Positions 1 through 8,297 of a stretch of 64,000 bases of DNA are shown in pieces. The notes below the pieces were generated by a model. The model saw only the letters and a program-made list of their open reading frames with translations. It was not told where the DNA came from and did not search any database. Position 1 is the stretch's first letter. Each line of letters starts with the position of its first letter. Made by a program: the position numbers and the translations under genes. Origin of the DNA: Pseudomonas mediterranea CFBP 5447 (GTDB lineage Bacteria > Pseudomonadota > Gammaproteobacteria > Pseudomonadales > Pseudomonadaceae); NCBI RefSeq assembly GCF_000774145.1, contig NZ_KN322961.1, positions 82,423 through 146,422 on the forward strand. Reading direction: 5' to 3'.

Positions 1-1107
1 CACTTCATGGCCAGGAAACGGGTTGGCTACGGTATATCGACTGTTGATGGTGATGGTGGCGGGGGCAGCTTCCGTTCCGCCATTCGGATAGGCATATGCA
101 AAACCAACCGTTGCGTCAGTAATCGTCAATCTCCAGTCGCTCCAGACAGCTACGTATCTTGATCTCACATACTGTTCACCGGTGTTGTACACGGTGTAGG
201 TCTGAGTAGTGATAGCGCTCCCGAGCTGGACGCTCACAAGGGATCCTGCAGCTGCAACCGGGTAATTCAGAGCAAGAGTCGCGTTAGCGTTAGCCTGCTG
301 CATATAAAATCCGGTAGCTTGAATGTTATTCAAGTCAGTTCCGGTAGGAAGATTTATTGCCGAGTTTATACCTAGCGCCGTTTGAGCAGCAGCAAGCGAT
401 TTGGCCCCTGTCCCACCTTGAGCAATCGATAGAGCCGTAGTTAATCCGGACAAGGAGGTGATATCTCCGTTGGCACCATTCGTAGCTTTATTGCCCAGCG
501 CCGTTACTGCATCGGTGATCTGCCGCTGTAACTTTCCTAGGGCGCCAAGAATGCTATCGGCCGCAGCGATTGCAGAAGGGTTGGTAGTGACGAGCCCTGT
601 AAGAACACTCGCAATGGTTCTGGCGTTGGTCCAATACTTGTTGACCGTGCCTTCCGGCACCGCGTCCGTAGAGCCTGGTGAAGCGGAGAGCTGGATGTAC
701 TGGGAACCGCTCCAACGGTACTGACTGTTGGCGTTGATGGTGACGTAGATCTTGCCCGTCTCGCCTGTGACAGGAAATGCGGCGGCGCTGGCGAACTCCA
801 GCACGTCGTCCACATAACTCGGCAACTGGCTGGCCGGCACGACACCGCTGCTGTCCAGGGTCGCCACTCCATCTGGCTGCCCCTTCTGGGTTGCTGGAAT
901 AGCGGCGTCAGCCTTAGCCTGGGCTCTGCTCGCTTGAGCACCTGCATCGGCCGCACTGCCTGCTGCGGCGTCTGCTGTCGCCTGTGCCGTAAGGGTGCGC
1001 TGGTCCAGTTCGGCGAAATTGGCATTGATAACCTGACCGCCAGAACGCAGATTCTGTCCAGCGCCGTCATTCTCAGAGGCGCCAAGGTTAAGTGAGACAA
1101 TGCTCAT
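1..1107 (-). CDS. Phage tail fibre protein, C-terminus outside the window
   Basis: The reading frame is open for 369 codons from an ATG whose first bases overlap the stop of the gpM-like gene (ATGA) and runs off the window edge. The N-terminus (MSIVSLNLGASEND) leads into an Ala-rich stretch. Next comes the block often found in tail fibres, with LPSYVDDVLEF, GETGKIYV and YRWSGSQY at about residues 125-165. A GGTGAKS motif follows near residue 250. A pyocin-knob-like stretch ending in VWSDWRLT lies near residue 335. The expected role is receptor binding at the tail tip. In lambda order, genes L, K, I and J would lie between M and the fibre; here the fibre follows M directly. Family assignment is confident; exact role and length are not visible. 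Confidence 0.85.
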   Translation of the reverse strand, partial: MSIVSLNLGASENDGAGQNLRSGGQVINANFAELDQRTLTAQATADAAAGSAADAGAQASRAQAKADAAIPATQKGQPDGVATLDSSGVVPASQLPSYVDDVLEFASAAAFPVTGETGKIYVTINANSQYRWSGSQYIQLSASPGSTDAVPEGTVNKYWTNARTIASVLTGLVTTNPSAIAAADSILGALGKLQRQITDAVTALGNKATNGANGDITSLSGLTTALSIAQGGTGAKSLAAAQTALGINSAINLPTGTDLNNIQATGFYMQQANANATLALNYPVAAAGSLVSVQLGSAITTQTYTVYNTGEQYVRSRYVAVWSDWRLTITDATVGFAYAYPNGGTEAAPATITINSRYTVANPFPGHEV

Positions 1108-1436
1108 GGATGGAAGGCCTGTTCGAAAGTTGCAGTCAGAATGTAGGCGTTTCCGCCGGCGTGCTTAGGCTGGTATTCGCGGCAGCGGATCAGTAAGGAC
1201 TCACCGAAGGGCTCAGTCCAACTGAAGGCCGCAGCGCCCTTGTGCGCGTCGAGAAACGCCTTGATTTGAGCGATCCGAGACTTGGGGCCGGTAAACGTCA
1301 ACGGCCACGACTGGGTTTTGTTGTTGATTCCGTCCTCCGCAACCTGCTCGTAGCCGTCACCGAACTTTGCAGACTTGACGCGAAAGCTCACGGTCCCGGA
1401 AGGCCCCTTGTCGGGAGCCCAGGTAAAGGTTTCCAT
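1104..1436 (-). CDS. Minor tail protein, lambda gpM-like
   Basis: A 110-residue protein beginning METFTWAPDKGPSG, with the conserved KFGDGYEQ stretch near residue 25 and a C-terminus ending in TFEQAFHP. These are typical of the phage minor tail protein (gpM) family, which acts at the tail tip. The ATG at 1436 is chosen because GGGAGG lies 9 bases upstream; an upstream in-frame TTG is less likely. The gene follows the tape measure gene across a terminator-like hairpin and overlaps the fibre gene by 4 bases. Confidence 0.85.
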   Translation of the reverse strand: METFTWAPDKGPSGTVSFRVKSAKFGDGYEQVAEDGINNKTQSWPLTFTGPKSRIAQIKAFLDAHKGAAAFSWTEPFGESLLIRCREYQPKHAGGNAYILTATFEQAFHP

Positions 1437-1452
1437 TGCCAAATGCCTCCCT

Positions 1453-1480
1453 GAAAAAGAAAACCCCGCCGAAGCGGGGA
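1453..1480 (-). terminator. Terminator-like hairpin between tape measure and gpM
   Basis: Read on the minus strand, CCCCGC-TTCG-GCGGGG is followed by TTTTCTTTTT. This is a textbook intrinsic terminator with a stable UUCG tetraloop. It sits inside the late operon, so late transcription must read through it partly or by antitermination. Confidence 0.8.
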
Positions 1481-1484
1481 TTGA

Positions 1485-4400
1485 TTACCGGCCATTGATG
1501 GCTTGCCAGATCTGGCCGCCCGGGCGCAGATCTCTTGCAATTTGCTCCTGCGCGCCCTGCTTCGCTGCCCTGGCGTACGCTTGGGCAACGGCCTGGCTGG
1601 TGGATGTATCAGTGCCACCACCGGTCTGTCCTTCCGGTACCGCGAAGCTCTGCTGAATCACCACCTGGTTGTTACTGGAGCCGTTCCCGCCACCAACAGC
1701 CATGACGCCAAGCTTTCCGCCAGCAGTGCGGGTCAGGGGCATGATCGCCTCCTCCCCTGCCTCGCCCATTACGCCGATGTCACCACCGGCCATGCCAAAC
1801 GCGGTCGGCTTGTTGACGATGGAGTTGGTAAATGCCGCGCCGTTGGCGAATAGCTGCACGCCACCCGACCAGACGCCACCCTTGGCCTGAAGGCTGCCAG
1901 GGGTGAATCCGGACAGGTCGCCGGAATACCCGGCCTGGGTAGAGCCGGCAGATGTCGCCCCGCCGCCGAAGTACGAACCGGCAGCAGAAGCGGCAAGGCC
2001 GAACAGCGAACTGAGGGCAGAGGAAGCTGCTGCCCGGGTTGCGATCCGAGCCATGTCCGCCAAGATTGATTTCGCAAAGTCAGCAAACGACAGTTTCCCG
2101 GTCATGGCGAAGTTGACGAGCGCATCCTCCATGGAGCCGAAAGCGTTGGTGAACAGGCTTTTGGTTTGCCCGGCCACGTCCCGCGCCGACTCCAAGTAGT
2201 TTTGCCAAGCTGAGGACGCACCCGCGCTCCAACTACCTTGAGCAGCCGACATGTCGTCATAGTTGGCCCGGACGGTGTCGTGCAGGTCCTGCTGCGTGGC
2301 CTTCAGTGCGTTCAGCTTCTGAGTGTATTCATCAAGGCTCATGCCTCTCGAACCATCGCCATACTGGTTCGCCAGCTCCAGCTTCTGCTGATCGAACCGG
2401 TCGTCGATGCCATTCTGCTGATTCACCAGATCACGCTGGCGGTCCCCCATGCCCAGGCCCGCCGCCGCCCGCCGGCCCTGCTCGCGCAGAGTTTCGACTT
2501 GCTGCTGCAGCGCCCCCCTATAGGTATCGACTGCCAGGGTTTGCTTTTTCAGCCGGCCTTCTTCGTTCGTTGCGAGAACGTTCAGCTCGGTATCGGCATC
2601 CTGCTGAGCCTTGACCATCGCGGCTCGGGCGTCAGCGATCTTCTGGTCCAACTGGATGCTTTGCGCGGCAGTCGTGGTCTTCCTCTCCTTGGCTTCCTGC
2701 AGCGCGGTGATCTCCGCCTGGTAGGCAGCAGTCACCTCGTCGCGTTCATTGCCGATCAGCGCCTCACGCTTCAGCAGGTAGTCGGCCTGTGAAACCAGCC
2801 CAGCTTTCTGGGCAGCATCCAGTTCCTTCTGGGTGTTTTTGTACTCATCGAGGATTGCAACGAGCTGATTCTTCGAGCCGTTGAATGCAGTCAGGTCAAC
2901 GGATGCGGAGGCGGTTTTCGGATCTTTGTTCTGATCGTCAATCGCCTTGCGGAGCTGGTCATACGCACCACCTGAGAACCGTTTTCCATCAAACTCAACC
3001 CCGTCCAGCAGCGGAGATTTCTGGCGGGTTTTCTCGGCGTTCTCATAGAGTTTGGCGAACTGATCATTGAGCTTTTTGTAAGCATCCTGACGCTTCGCGA
3101 GCGGACTCAGGTTATCCATTTGTCTGTCCAGTTCTCTCTGGACTTCGATCAGCTCCTTGTTCGCCCGAGTCTCTTCACTGACTGCAGCGGCGTTGCTCTC
3201 GCTTGCGGCCTGCCGTGCTTTCAATGCGGCAAGTCTAGCCTCCAAGGCCGCGGTAGAGTCGTCATTCTCGCCATCGTCCAAACCCAAGAATGAGTTGAGC
3301 GAACTGAGGCCATTCGACACTGCCCCCGCCACGCCCCCCCTATTGCGCGTGTCCAGCACCCGCTGGGTGATTTCGATCTGCTTCGCCAGGTCTGGAAAAA
3401 TCTCCGAACGAACTTCGGAGTAGGCTCCTTTGATTGCCTCCTTGACCCGGTCCCAATCCCGCTCGATATCGGAGAGCGATTCACGGTAGTTCTTCAGCCT
3501 CTCCTGCGCCGATTGGTTCAGGTTTTCACTGAGCGTATCCAGCGCACGTTGGTGGTCGCCCTGCTCGTCAATAGCTTTGATGGTTTGATATTGCTCATAG
3601 GTCAGCAGCCCATACTGGTCGCTGATCTTCGCCGCTGCGTCAGTCGCCGTGTCACCGGCATTGGCGAGTGATTTTGCGATATCCCCCGCACCCTTCCCTG
3701 TCACCTCGCCGATTGCCGCAGCGGCTTCAGCAAGGTTTCGCATTTGGATGCCACTGGTTGCCGCGCCAGAAGCCAATGCGACCACCGCCTCGCGAGCACC
3801 CGCCAAGTTGCCGGTAAGTACACCGGCCGAGTCGCTCATCAGCTTCAAGCTGGCAATGCTTTGGCCCGCGTCATTCGAGCCACCATTAATGGCTACGTTG
3901 AACTCCCTGGCCTGCTTCACTGCATCGAGGTAGGCGTATCCCAGGCCACCGATTACCCCGGCCAGCAGTCCAGCGGGAATCAACGCCGCTGCAAGGCTCT
4001 TCGCCGAAGCTCCCGCGCCCGCGCCAAGCTGCGCGACAGCCCTTGCACCACTGCCCCAATCACCAGACTGCAGCGCGTTGGTCAACTGCATCACGTTTTC
4101 TTGAGCCTGGCGGGTGCCGAGCTTCAACTTGTCGAACGCGGTTTCCGTTGCAGTGAGGCCGGACCGATCCTTACCGATCTTTGCCAGCCTGTCCGCATAT
4201 GTTTCCGCGTCAATTCCGCCGGATTTTTGGAGGTCGTTAAGCGCTTTCTCCTGCGCTTCCAGCTTGGCCAGCTTTGCCACCAGCGGGTCGATTCCGTTGA
4301 CCGTGCGCTTCAGCGCTTCGACTTGCCGGTTCTCTGCATCAATCAGACGCTGCTTTTGCGCCGTCTCCTTGGCTTCGGCCTTCTCGATCTGGTCGTAAGC

Positions 4401-5111
4401 CTTCCCAAGCTTTACTTGATATGTCTCCTGATCCTCCGCAGTGACCAGGCCACCCTTGCGCGCCTTTTCCAGCAGGCCCTCGGCCCGGATCAGCGACTCC
4501 ATGTTGTCGATGTTGCCGCTCATGGCTTTATCGAGCTGGCGGATTATTGCGATTTCGTTAGAAGCCCCGGCGACCATCCCTCTGCTGCTTTCCGCATAGG
4601 CGGAGCCCAGGCCCTTGGTGGAGGACAGCACGCCTTGCTGTGCTTCTGAAAGACCTGTGGCGGCTGATGCGAGGTTCCGCTGGGACTCGCCCGCGGTAAC
4701 CGCAGCCTCTGCCAGCGCGATAATGCTTTTCCTGGAGACATCGGCAGTTGTACCAGCCGACTTTTGAGCATCACCAATCCCAGCGAGCGCGTTAAACGAT
4801 TGCTCGATCTTCTGCTGGTAGGCCGTGAAAGCCTCAGCGCCGATGAGCCCCGCACTTCTCGCCTCTGCGAGCTTCTGCTCCCGATTGGCGAGGTCGTTTA
4901 ACTTTTTGGTCAGTGGATCAATCTTGCCCAGAAGCGCATCCAGGTCCTGGCGCTGTCTTTTGGCCGAATTGCCGGCTTTTTCAAAGCCCTGGGAAACGCT
5001 CTCCGCTGCCTTCTCAGCCCTGCCTCCGGCATCGACAACCTTTTCCAGGTCGGTGGTAGCCTTCGCAACGTCCGACGTATCAATGCTTATGCCGAGCGAT
5101 GCAATGTCCAT
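1485..5111 (-). CDS. Tail tape measure protein
   Basis: The 1208 residues set tail length and form the tail-lumen ruler. The N-terminus (MDIASLGISIDTSD) is typical of lambda gpH-type proteins. Long coiled-coil regions fill residues about 30-330 and 650-900. A hydrophobic segment (PAGLLAGVIGGLGYAY) lies near residues 375-395. The gpH-type C-terminal domain, with FAMTGKLSFADFAKSIL, is near residue 1000. A periodic module of the type IDPL..KL..L...E..L....G.I..E.Y...L occurs at least three times in the N-terminal third and again near residue 760. The gene lies just downstream of the G/T chaperone genes, as expected. Confidence 0.95.
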   Translation of the reverse strand: MDIASLGISIDTSDVAKATTDLEKVVDAGGRAEKAAESVSQGFEKAGNSAKRQRQDLDALLGKIDPLTKKLNDLANREQKLAEARSAGLIGAEAFTAYQQKIEQSFNALAGIGDAQKSAGTTADVSRKSIIALAEAAVTAGESQRNLASAATGLSEAQQGVLSSTKGLGSAYAESSRGMVAGASNEIAIIRQLDKAMSGNIDNMESLIRAEGLLEKARKGGLVTAEDQETYQVKLGKAYDQIEKAEAKETAQKQRLIDAENRQVEALKRTVNGIDPLVAKLAKLEAQEKALNDLQKSGGIDAETYADRLAKIGKDRSGLTATETAFDKLKLGTRQAQENVMQLTNALQSGDWGSGARAVAQLGAGAGASAKSLAAALIPAGLLAGVIGGLGYAYLDAVKQAREFNVAINGGSNDAGQSIASLKLMSDSAGVLTGNLAGAREAVVALASGAATSGIQMRNLAEAAAAIGEVTGKGAGDIAKSLANAGDTATDAAAKISDQYGLLTYEQYQTIKAIDEQGDHQRALDTLSENLNQSAQERLKNYRESLSDIERDWDRVKEAIKGAYSEVRSEIFPDLAKQIEITQRVLDTRNRGGVAGAVSNGLSSLNSFLGLDDGENDDSTAALEARLAALKARQAASESNAAAVSEETRANKELIEVQRELDRQMDNLSPLAKRQDAYKKLNDQFAKLYENAEKTRQKSPLLDGVEFDGKRFSGGAYDQLRKAIDDQNKDPKTASASVDLTAFNGSKNQLVAILDEYKNTQKELDAAQKAGLVSQADYLLKREALIGNERDEVTAAYQAEITALQEAKERKTTTAAQSIQLDQKIADARAAMVKAQQDADTELNVLATNEEGRLKKQTLAVDTYRGALQQQVETLREQGRRAAAGLGMGDRQRDLVNQQNGIDDRFDQQKLELANQYGDGSRGMSLDEYTQKLNALKATQQDLHDTVRANYDDMSAAQGSWSAGASSAWQNYLESARDVAGQTKSLFTNAFGSMEDALVNFAMTGKLSFADFAKSILADMARIATRAAASSALSSLFGLAASAAGSYFGGGATSAGSTQAGYSGDLSGFTPGSLQAKGGVWSGGVQLFANGAAFTNSIVNKPTAFGMAGGDIGVMGEAGEEAIMPLTRTAGGKLGVMAVGGGNGSSNNQVVIQQSFAVPEGQTGGGTDTSTSQAVAQAYARAAKQGAQEQIARDLRPGGQIWQAINGR

Positions 5112-5137
5112 TGGCTCACCTTGAATAAGTGCCCGCT

Positions 5138-5461
5138 CTACGGGCTTGTTTCTCTTGCCTCTGCCATAACAGCGATCGCCTCGACCTCCATCACCTGAAG
5201 ATCCGGGAATATCTCTGCGATCTGCTTTTTCTTGATGCCAATGAATCTGGCTACGTCGCGGATGGACGTGTAATCAAGACCCGTCGGGCCGGATGCGCCC
5301 ATTCGCCACTGGGTAGACAAAGCATTGAACAGGCGGAAGGCCGGCCAGTTATCCGGCCAGACCTCGACATCACGCACCAGGTCATCAGCGGACAGACCAA
5401 ACATCAGCATCTGCGAAGGTGGTGCGCTCGGCTCGTACATGAAGCGCACCACGTCGATCAG
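5138..5461 (-). CDS. Tail assembly chaperone T, expressed as -1 frameshift extension of G (DUF1799-like)
   Basis: This frame encodes about 107 residues including VRFMYEPSAPPSQM, WPDNWPAFRLF and a GPTGLDYTSI motif. These match the DUF1799 family, which occupies the lambda gpT position. It has no good start codon or ribosome site of its own. It is entered in frame if the ribosome slips back one base on the GGGAAAC heptamer at the end of the upstream G gene. The resulting GT product would be about 236 residues. GT and G together load tail tube subunits on the tape measure in lambda. Confidence 0.85.
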   Translation of the reverse strand: MIDVVRFMYEPSAPPSQMLMFGLSADDLVRDVEVWPDNWPAFRLFNALSTQWRMGASGPTGLDYTSIRDVARFIGIKKKQIAEIFPDLQVMEVEAIAVMAEARETSP

Positions 5462-5847
5462 TTTCCCAAGCGGGCCGGCTCGAATGCTTCCCGGTACGCC
5501 TTGAGAATCGCATCGGCTACACCGGGATAGGTCGCCACCAGTTCATAGATGGCTTCGTGGCTGAGTTGTTCATCAAACCCCCAGCCTACAACCACATCCC
5601 GTACTTGATCGGTCTCGCGTGTAATGGAGGCATCGGTGATCTCGGCATACGTCACAGCCTCGCCCTTCTCTTTGATGACATCGAAATCAGCCTTGTTTCG
5701 CTGAATCCATGCATCAGTCAGCTCGGCCAGTTCCTTGCGGGTGCGAGACTTGAATTCGAATTCGACCTCAGTCGCAGCATCCCCTAAACGGGGAATGCTG
5801 ACCCTTGCCGAGAACGTTGGGGCCTGTGCAATCTTGATTCCGGCCAT
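5458..5847 (-). CDS. Tail assembly chaperone G
   Basis: A 129-residue protein (MAGIKIAQAPTFSARVSIPR) with an acidic and lysine-rich middle and a C-terminus AYREAFEPARLGN that ends directly at the slippery site. Position between tail tube and tape measure, small size, and the frameshift arrangement identify it as the lambda gpG equivalent, a chaperone that coats the tape measure during tail assembly and is absent from virions. It starts 3 bases after the tail tube gene ends. Confidence 0.85.
   Translation of the reverse strand: MAGIKIAQAPTFSARVSIPRLGDAATEVEFEFKSRTRKELAELTDAWIQRNKADFDVIKEKGEAVTYAEITDASITRETDQVRDVVVGWGFDEQLSHEAIYELVATYPGVADAILKAYREAFEPARLGN
5461..5467 (-). other. Programmed -1 frameshift site (GGGAAAC)
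   Basis: On the minus strand the last codons of G read TTG GGA AAC TGA, so the heptamer G-GGA-AAC is in the correct phase for a tandem -1 slip to GGG-AAA. After the slip, translation continues CTG ATC GAC GTG GTG CGC, straight into the DUF1799 frame. The stop codon follows the slippery site immediately. Lambda uses GGGAAAG at the same position. Confidence 0.88.
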
Positions 5848-5850
5848 GAT

Positions 5851-6504
5851 TTACACCGTCCCGACATAGCGAGTGGGTTCGGACTGAAGCGCCAAACTCA
5901 CCGTGCGGGTAAGCAGGTTGCTGCGCGACACGGCCGGCTGTTTGGAGAACGACGTGTAGGTGCCGTACAGCAGCATGTCACTGCCTGGAAGGTTCAGGCG
6001 AGCTGCCTCGACCCGTTTGCGAGCATCGGCGGCGAGCAGAACGGCATTGAAGGCTTGAGCCGGATCATCAGCGATGGTCAGCGTCATGCTGGCAGCAGCC
6101 TTGTCTGTTGGGATCTGCTTGCCCTGGTCGTTCTCCAGAAAGACCACGTCCAGATAGTTCTGATCGCCGCCGGCGAAGGCCAGGTCTGTGACCTGTGGAA
6201 TCTGCACCCAGGTCATGATCTTCTTCATCGTGCCTGCGCCGCCGCCGACCGGGTAGATCTCGGTGTCGGTGGTATCGATCCCCTCCAGGGTGATTGCGGT
6301 ATCGGTAGCGGCTTTGATGCGCACAACCTTGCTGTCCAGCTTGCTCCAACCGGAGGTCAACAGGACGATATCGCCGGCGTAGAGATCGGCGTCGACGACA
6401 GTAGCGACTGCTTCTGTCGCGTTGGTGACGGCCGTGAATGCCAGCGGCGCGGCATAAGTTGCGGCGTGCTGGAAAGTGCCGCCGTTAGGAATTTTGTAGC
6501 CCAT
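5851..6504 (-). CDS. Major tail tube protein
   Basis: A 217-residue protein starting MGYKIPNGGTFQHAATYAAP, with a beta-rich composition and VDADLYAGDIVLLTSGWSKL near residue 40, typical of siphophage tail tube proteins (gpV/Phage_tail_3 type). It would polymerise into the tail tube on the tape measure. The order terminator, tube, chaperones, tape measure is the standard siphophage order and supports the call. Confidence 0.88.
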   Translation of the reverse strand: MGYKIPNGGTFQHAATYAAPLAFTAVTNATEAVATVVDADLYAGDIVLLTSGWSKLDSKVVRIKAATDTAITLEGIDTTDTEIYPVGGGAGTMKKIMTWVQIPQVTDLAFAGGDQNYLDVVFLENDQGKQIPTDKAAASMTLTIADDPAQAFNAVLLAADARKRVEAARLNLPGSDMLLYGTYTSFSKQPAVSRSNLLTRTVSLALQSEPTRYVGTV

Positions 6505-6528
6505 TGGGTGTTTCCTCTTCTCAGAAAT

Positions 6529-6555
6529 GACAAAACCCGCTCAACGGCGGGTTGT
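6529..6555 (-). terminator. Hairpin between tail terminator and tail tube genes
   Basis: On the minus strand AACCCGC-CGTTGA-GCGGGTT is followed by TTGTC. The stem is 7 bp but the U tract is poor, so it may be an attenuator or RNA-processing site rather than a full terminator. Confidence 0.5.
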
Positions 6556-6574
6556 AGGGTTGCCCAATGGGCGT

Positions 6575-6994
6575 TTAGAAAGTGTCTGCGCGGTACTGGA
6601 AGGACAGCGGCAAGGTGCTGGTCGTGTCGCCCTGGATAGGCGCTGCACTGGACATCGGTGAGCGGACGAAAACAGAGAAGCCCGCCTTCGTCAGTTCCAA
6701 ATTATTCGGGTAGAGGTTCTGTATCTCTTCAGCAATCACCCCAGCCGGGCCCCGGCCCAGCCCGGCTTTTGTCACAACGCTGACCTGGAACACACCACGG
6801 TATCCGACATGCTTGCCTTCCAGGTCCTGGCTGTCAGTGTTGGCCGGCATCAAGTACGCCCGAAGGTAGGTATCGTCACTCGCCGGCGGCGTGAAAGCCC
6901 GGTCCTCGTAGGCTATTTGCAAAGCCGGCGCTCGAGCTGCAGCCCATGCGCCCAGCCGAGACTCGAACAGTTGCCGAATCTTCAGATCACTCAT
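6575..6994 (-). CDS. Tail terminator protein, gpU-like
   Basis: A 139-residue protein (MSDLKIRQLFESRLGAWAAA) with YRGVFQVSVV and a C-terminus LSFQYRADTF, matching the small tail terminator family (DUF4128/gpU type). It should cap the growing tail tube and fix its length before head joining. The start overlaps the stop of the upstream gene by 4 bases (ATGA), indicating translational coupling. Confidence 0.75.
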   Translation of the reverse strand: MSDLKIRQLFESRLGAWAAARAPALQIAYEDRAFTPPASDDTYLRAYLMPANTDSQDLEGKHVGYRGVFQVSVVTKAGLGRGPAGVIAEEIQNLYPNNLELTKAGFSVFVRSPMSSAAPIQGDTTSTLPLSFQYRADTF

Positions 6995-7566
6995 TCGGGT
7001 AGCTCCGTAATGGCGCGGTTCACAAACGCCTGAAATTCCGTCACCGAAATCCGAACCATGCCCGCGGGGGCCTGGGTGGACCAGCCCTCATACTCGAGAC
7101 GGTGACCGTAGGGCAGGTTGTTGATCAGCCAGATACTGCCGACTCCGAGGCTGAAGGTTTGAATGGTTGCAGTGCCCTGTCTTTTGGACAGAGAGCCGCT
7201 AGGGTCGATTTGCTCAAGAGTGCCCTCCTTGGCGGTTTCGAAAGACACCTGCCAGTTGCCACGGAACCGTCCGCCCACATAATTTTTGCCCGTGGACAGA
7301 TCCATGCCGTCCTTGATCAGTCGTCCGGGTTTGACCCGGCCATTCGTGGCTAGGTTTTCGGTATTGGCCCTGATCGCCGCGTTGAGCCGGCTCACCTCGT
7401 TGTTGTATTGCACGGCCACGGCGTTCGAGGCCCATAGCTCAGGGTTACCGACCGGTGACCGATCAACCACGGCAGCCAGCAGGTCGATGGAAACCTTCTT
7501 GACCACCTGCTCTGCATTCCCTTTGGCCTTTTCTACGAACTCCTTGAGGTCGAGGCTGAAGCTCAT
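6991..7566 (-). CDS. Head-tail joining protein, HK97 gp10/lambda gpZ-like
   Basis: A 191-residue protein (MSFSLDLKEFVEKAKGNAEQ) containing LLAAVVDRSPVGNPELW and RFRGNWQVSF, the signature of gp10-type minor tail/neck proteins that seal the tail to the head. It overlaps its upstream and downstream neighbours by 4 bases each. Its position just before the tail terminator supports the assignment. Confidence 0.8.
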   Translation of the reverse strand: MSFSLDLKEFVEKAKGNAEQVVKKVSIDLLAAVVDRSPVGNPELWASNAVAVQYNNEVSRLNAAIRANTENLATNGRVKPGRLIKDGMDLSTGKNYVGGRFRGNWQVSFETAKEGTLEQIDPSGSLSKRQGTATIQTFSLGVGSIWLINNLPYGHRLEYEGWSTQAPAGMVRISVTEFQAFVNRAITELPE

Positions 7567-7955
7567 TTGCGGGCCTGCACGTAGAAGCCGACTGCCAGAC
7601 CGGCATAGTCCATCGGGTCGACGCTGTTGATGGTGTAAGTCTCACCGTCGAACAGGACGATGTCTTGAGTCGTCGGCCTCGGCATATCGTCTCCGTTCAG
7701 CAACACCGGGGAAATCATTATCTTGAAGTCGCCGTGCTTGATCAGGGTGCCGTCGATATCCTTCAGTGCGTAGCTTTCCCTGAAACCAGATCCTTCGTAG
7801 TCGATGGTCGCCCCGCCAGTGCTTCCCGAAGTCTCAGGGTCGTATTCGCCTTCCGTGGTGCGGCGCAGGATGAGCTCCAACCCCTTGCCGCCCCTAGATC
7901 GGGGAGCAAGGTTTCTCGCGACAGTAGCCTTGGCGCGATCATAAATATCAGGCAT
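7563..7955 (-). CDS. Head-tail connector/head completion protein
   Basis: A 130-residue protein beginning MPDIYDRAKATVARN with DIVLFDGETYTINSVDPMDYAGLAVGF cut between two beta-rich halves. The start at 7955 has GAGG 8 bases upstream; an upstream in-frame ATG at 8012 lacks one and would add a Cys-rich tail. Its place between the DnaT-like gene and the gp10-like gene suggests a head completion or stopper protein. No exact family is recognised. Confidence 0.65.
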   Translation of the reverse strand: MPDIYDRAKATVARNLAPRSRGGKGLELILRRTTEGEYDPETSGSTGGATIDYEGSGFRESYALKDIDGTLIKHGDFKIMISPVLLNGDDMPRPTTQDIVLFDGETYTINSVDPMDYAGLAVGFYVQARK

Positions 7956-7991
7956 AAAAGAACCTCGACAGGTGAAACATAGGGCCAAGGA

Positions 7992-8297
7992 ATGAGGACA
8001 ACTGATCAGCACATCGAGGCAATCGGAAAGGCTATAGCCAGATTGGTTGAGGCCGTGGTCGAAGACGCAGATTTGTGGTCACCCAGCCTTGGGCTGCGAG
8101 ACGCTTTGCACGCGCCTTTTCAAGGCACTACCGCTTCAGCCTTCGGCGCTGCTTTCGTATCCCGCTACGTCAAACCCGGCGAGTTCCCAAACGACAACTC
8201 CTGGCAGGCTATCGAGAGGCTGCTGGAGGAGCTGGAGACCGGTGGACATATGCTGGCATTTTGCGAGCAACACCTTGTTCGCGATCTGGGCCTTTAG
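7992..8297 (+). CDS. Small opposite-strand gene among head-tail genes (moron candidate)
   Basis: An open frame of 101 codons (MRTTDQHIEAIGKAIARLVEA) in a 330-bp gap between two minus-strand morphogenesis genes. It ends 3 bases past the stop of the convergent neighbour. The protein is acidic, helical-looking and has normal amino-acid use, with AIERLLEELETGGHML in its C-terminal half. AAGGA lies very close to the ATG, so the ribosome site is poor. Function is not recognised. A gene facing against the late operon is typical of morons expressed from the prophage. Confidence 0.5.
   Translation: MRTTDQHIEAIGKAIARLVEAVVEDADLWSPSLGLRDALHAPFQGTTASAFGAAFVSRYVKPGEFPNDNSWQAIERLLEELETGGHMLAFCEQHLVRDLGL

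Noticed and set aside
537..1100. 187-codon minus-strand frame near the left edge.
   Set aside because: It is out of phase with the tail fibre frame that is open through the window edge and has recognisable fibre motifs; its residue use is Arg/Ser/Pro rich, typical of a shadow frame.
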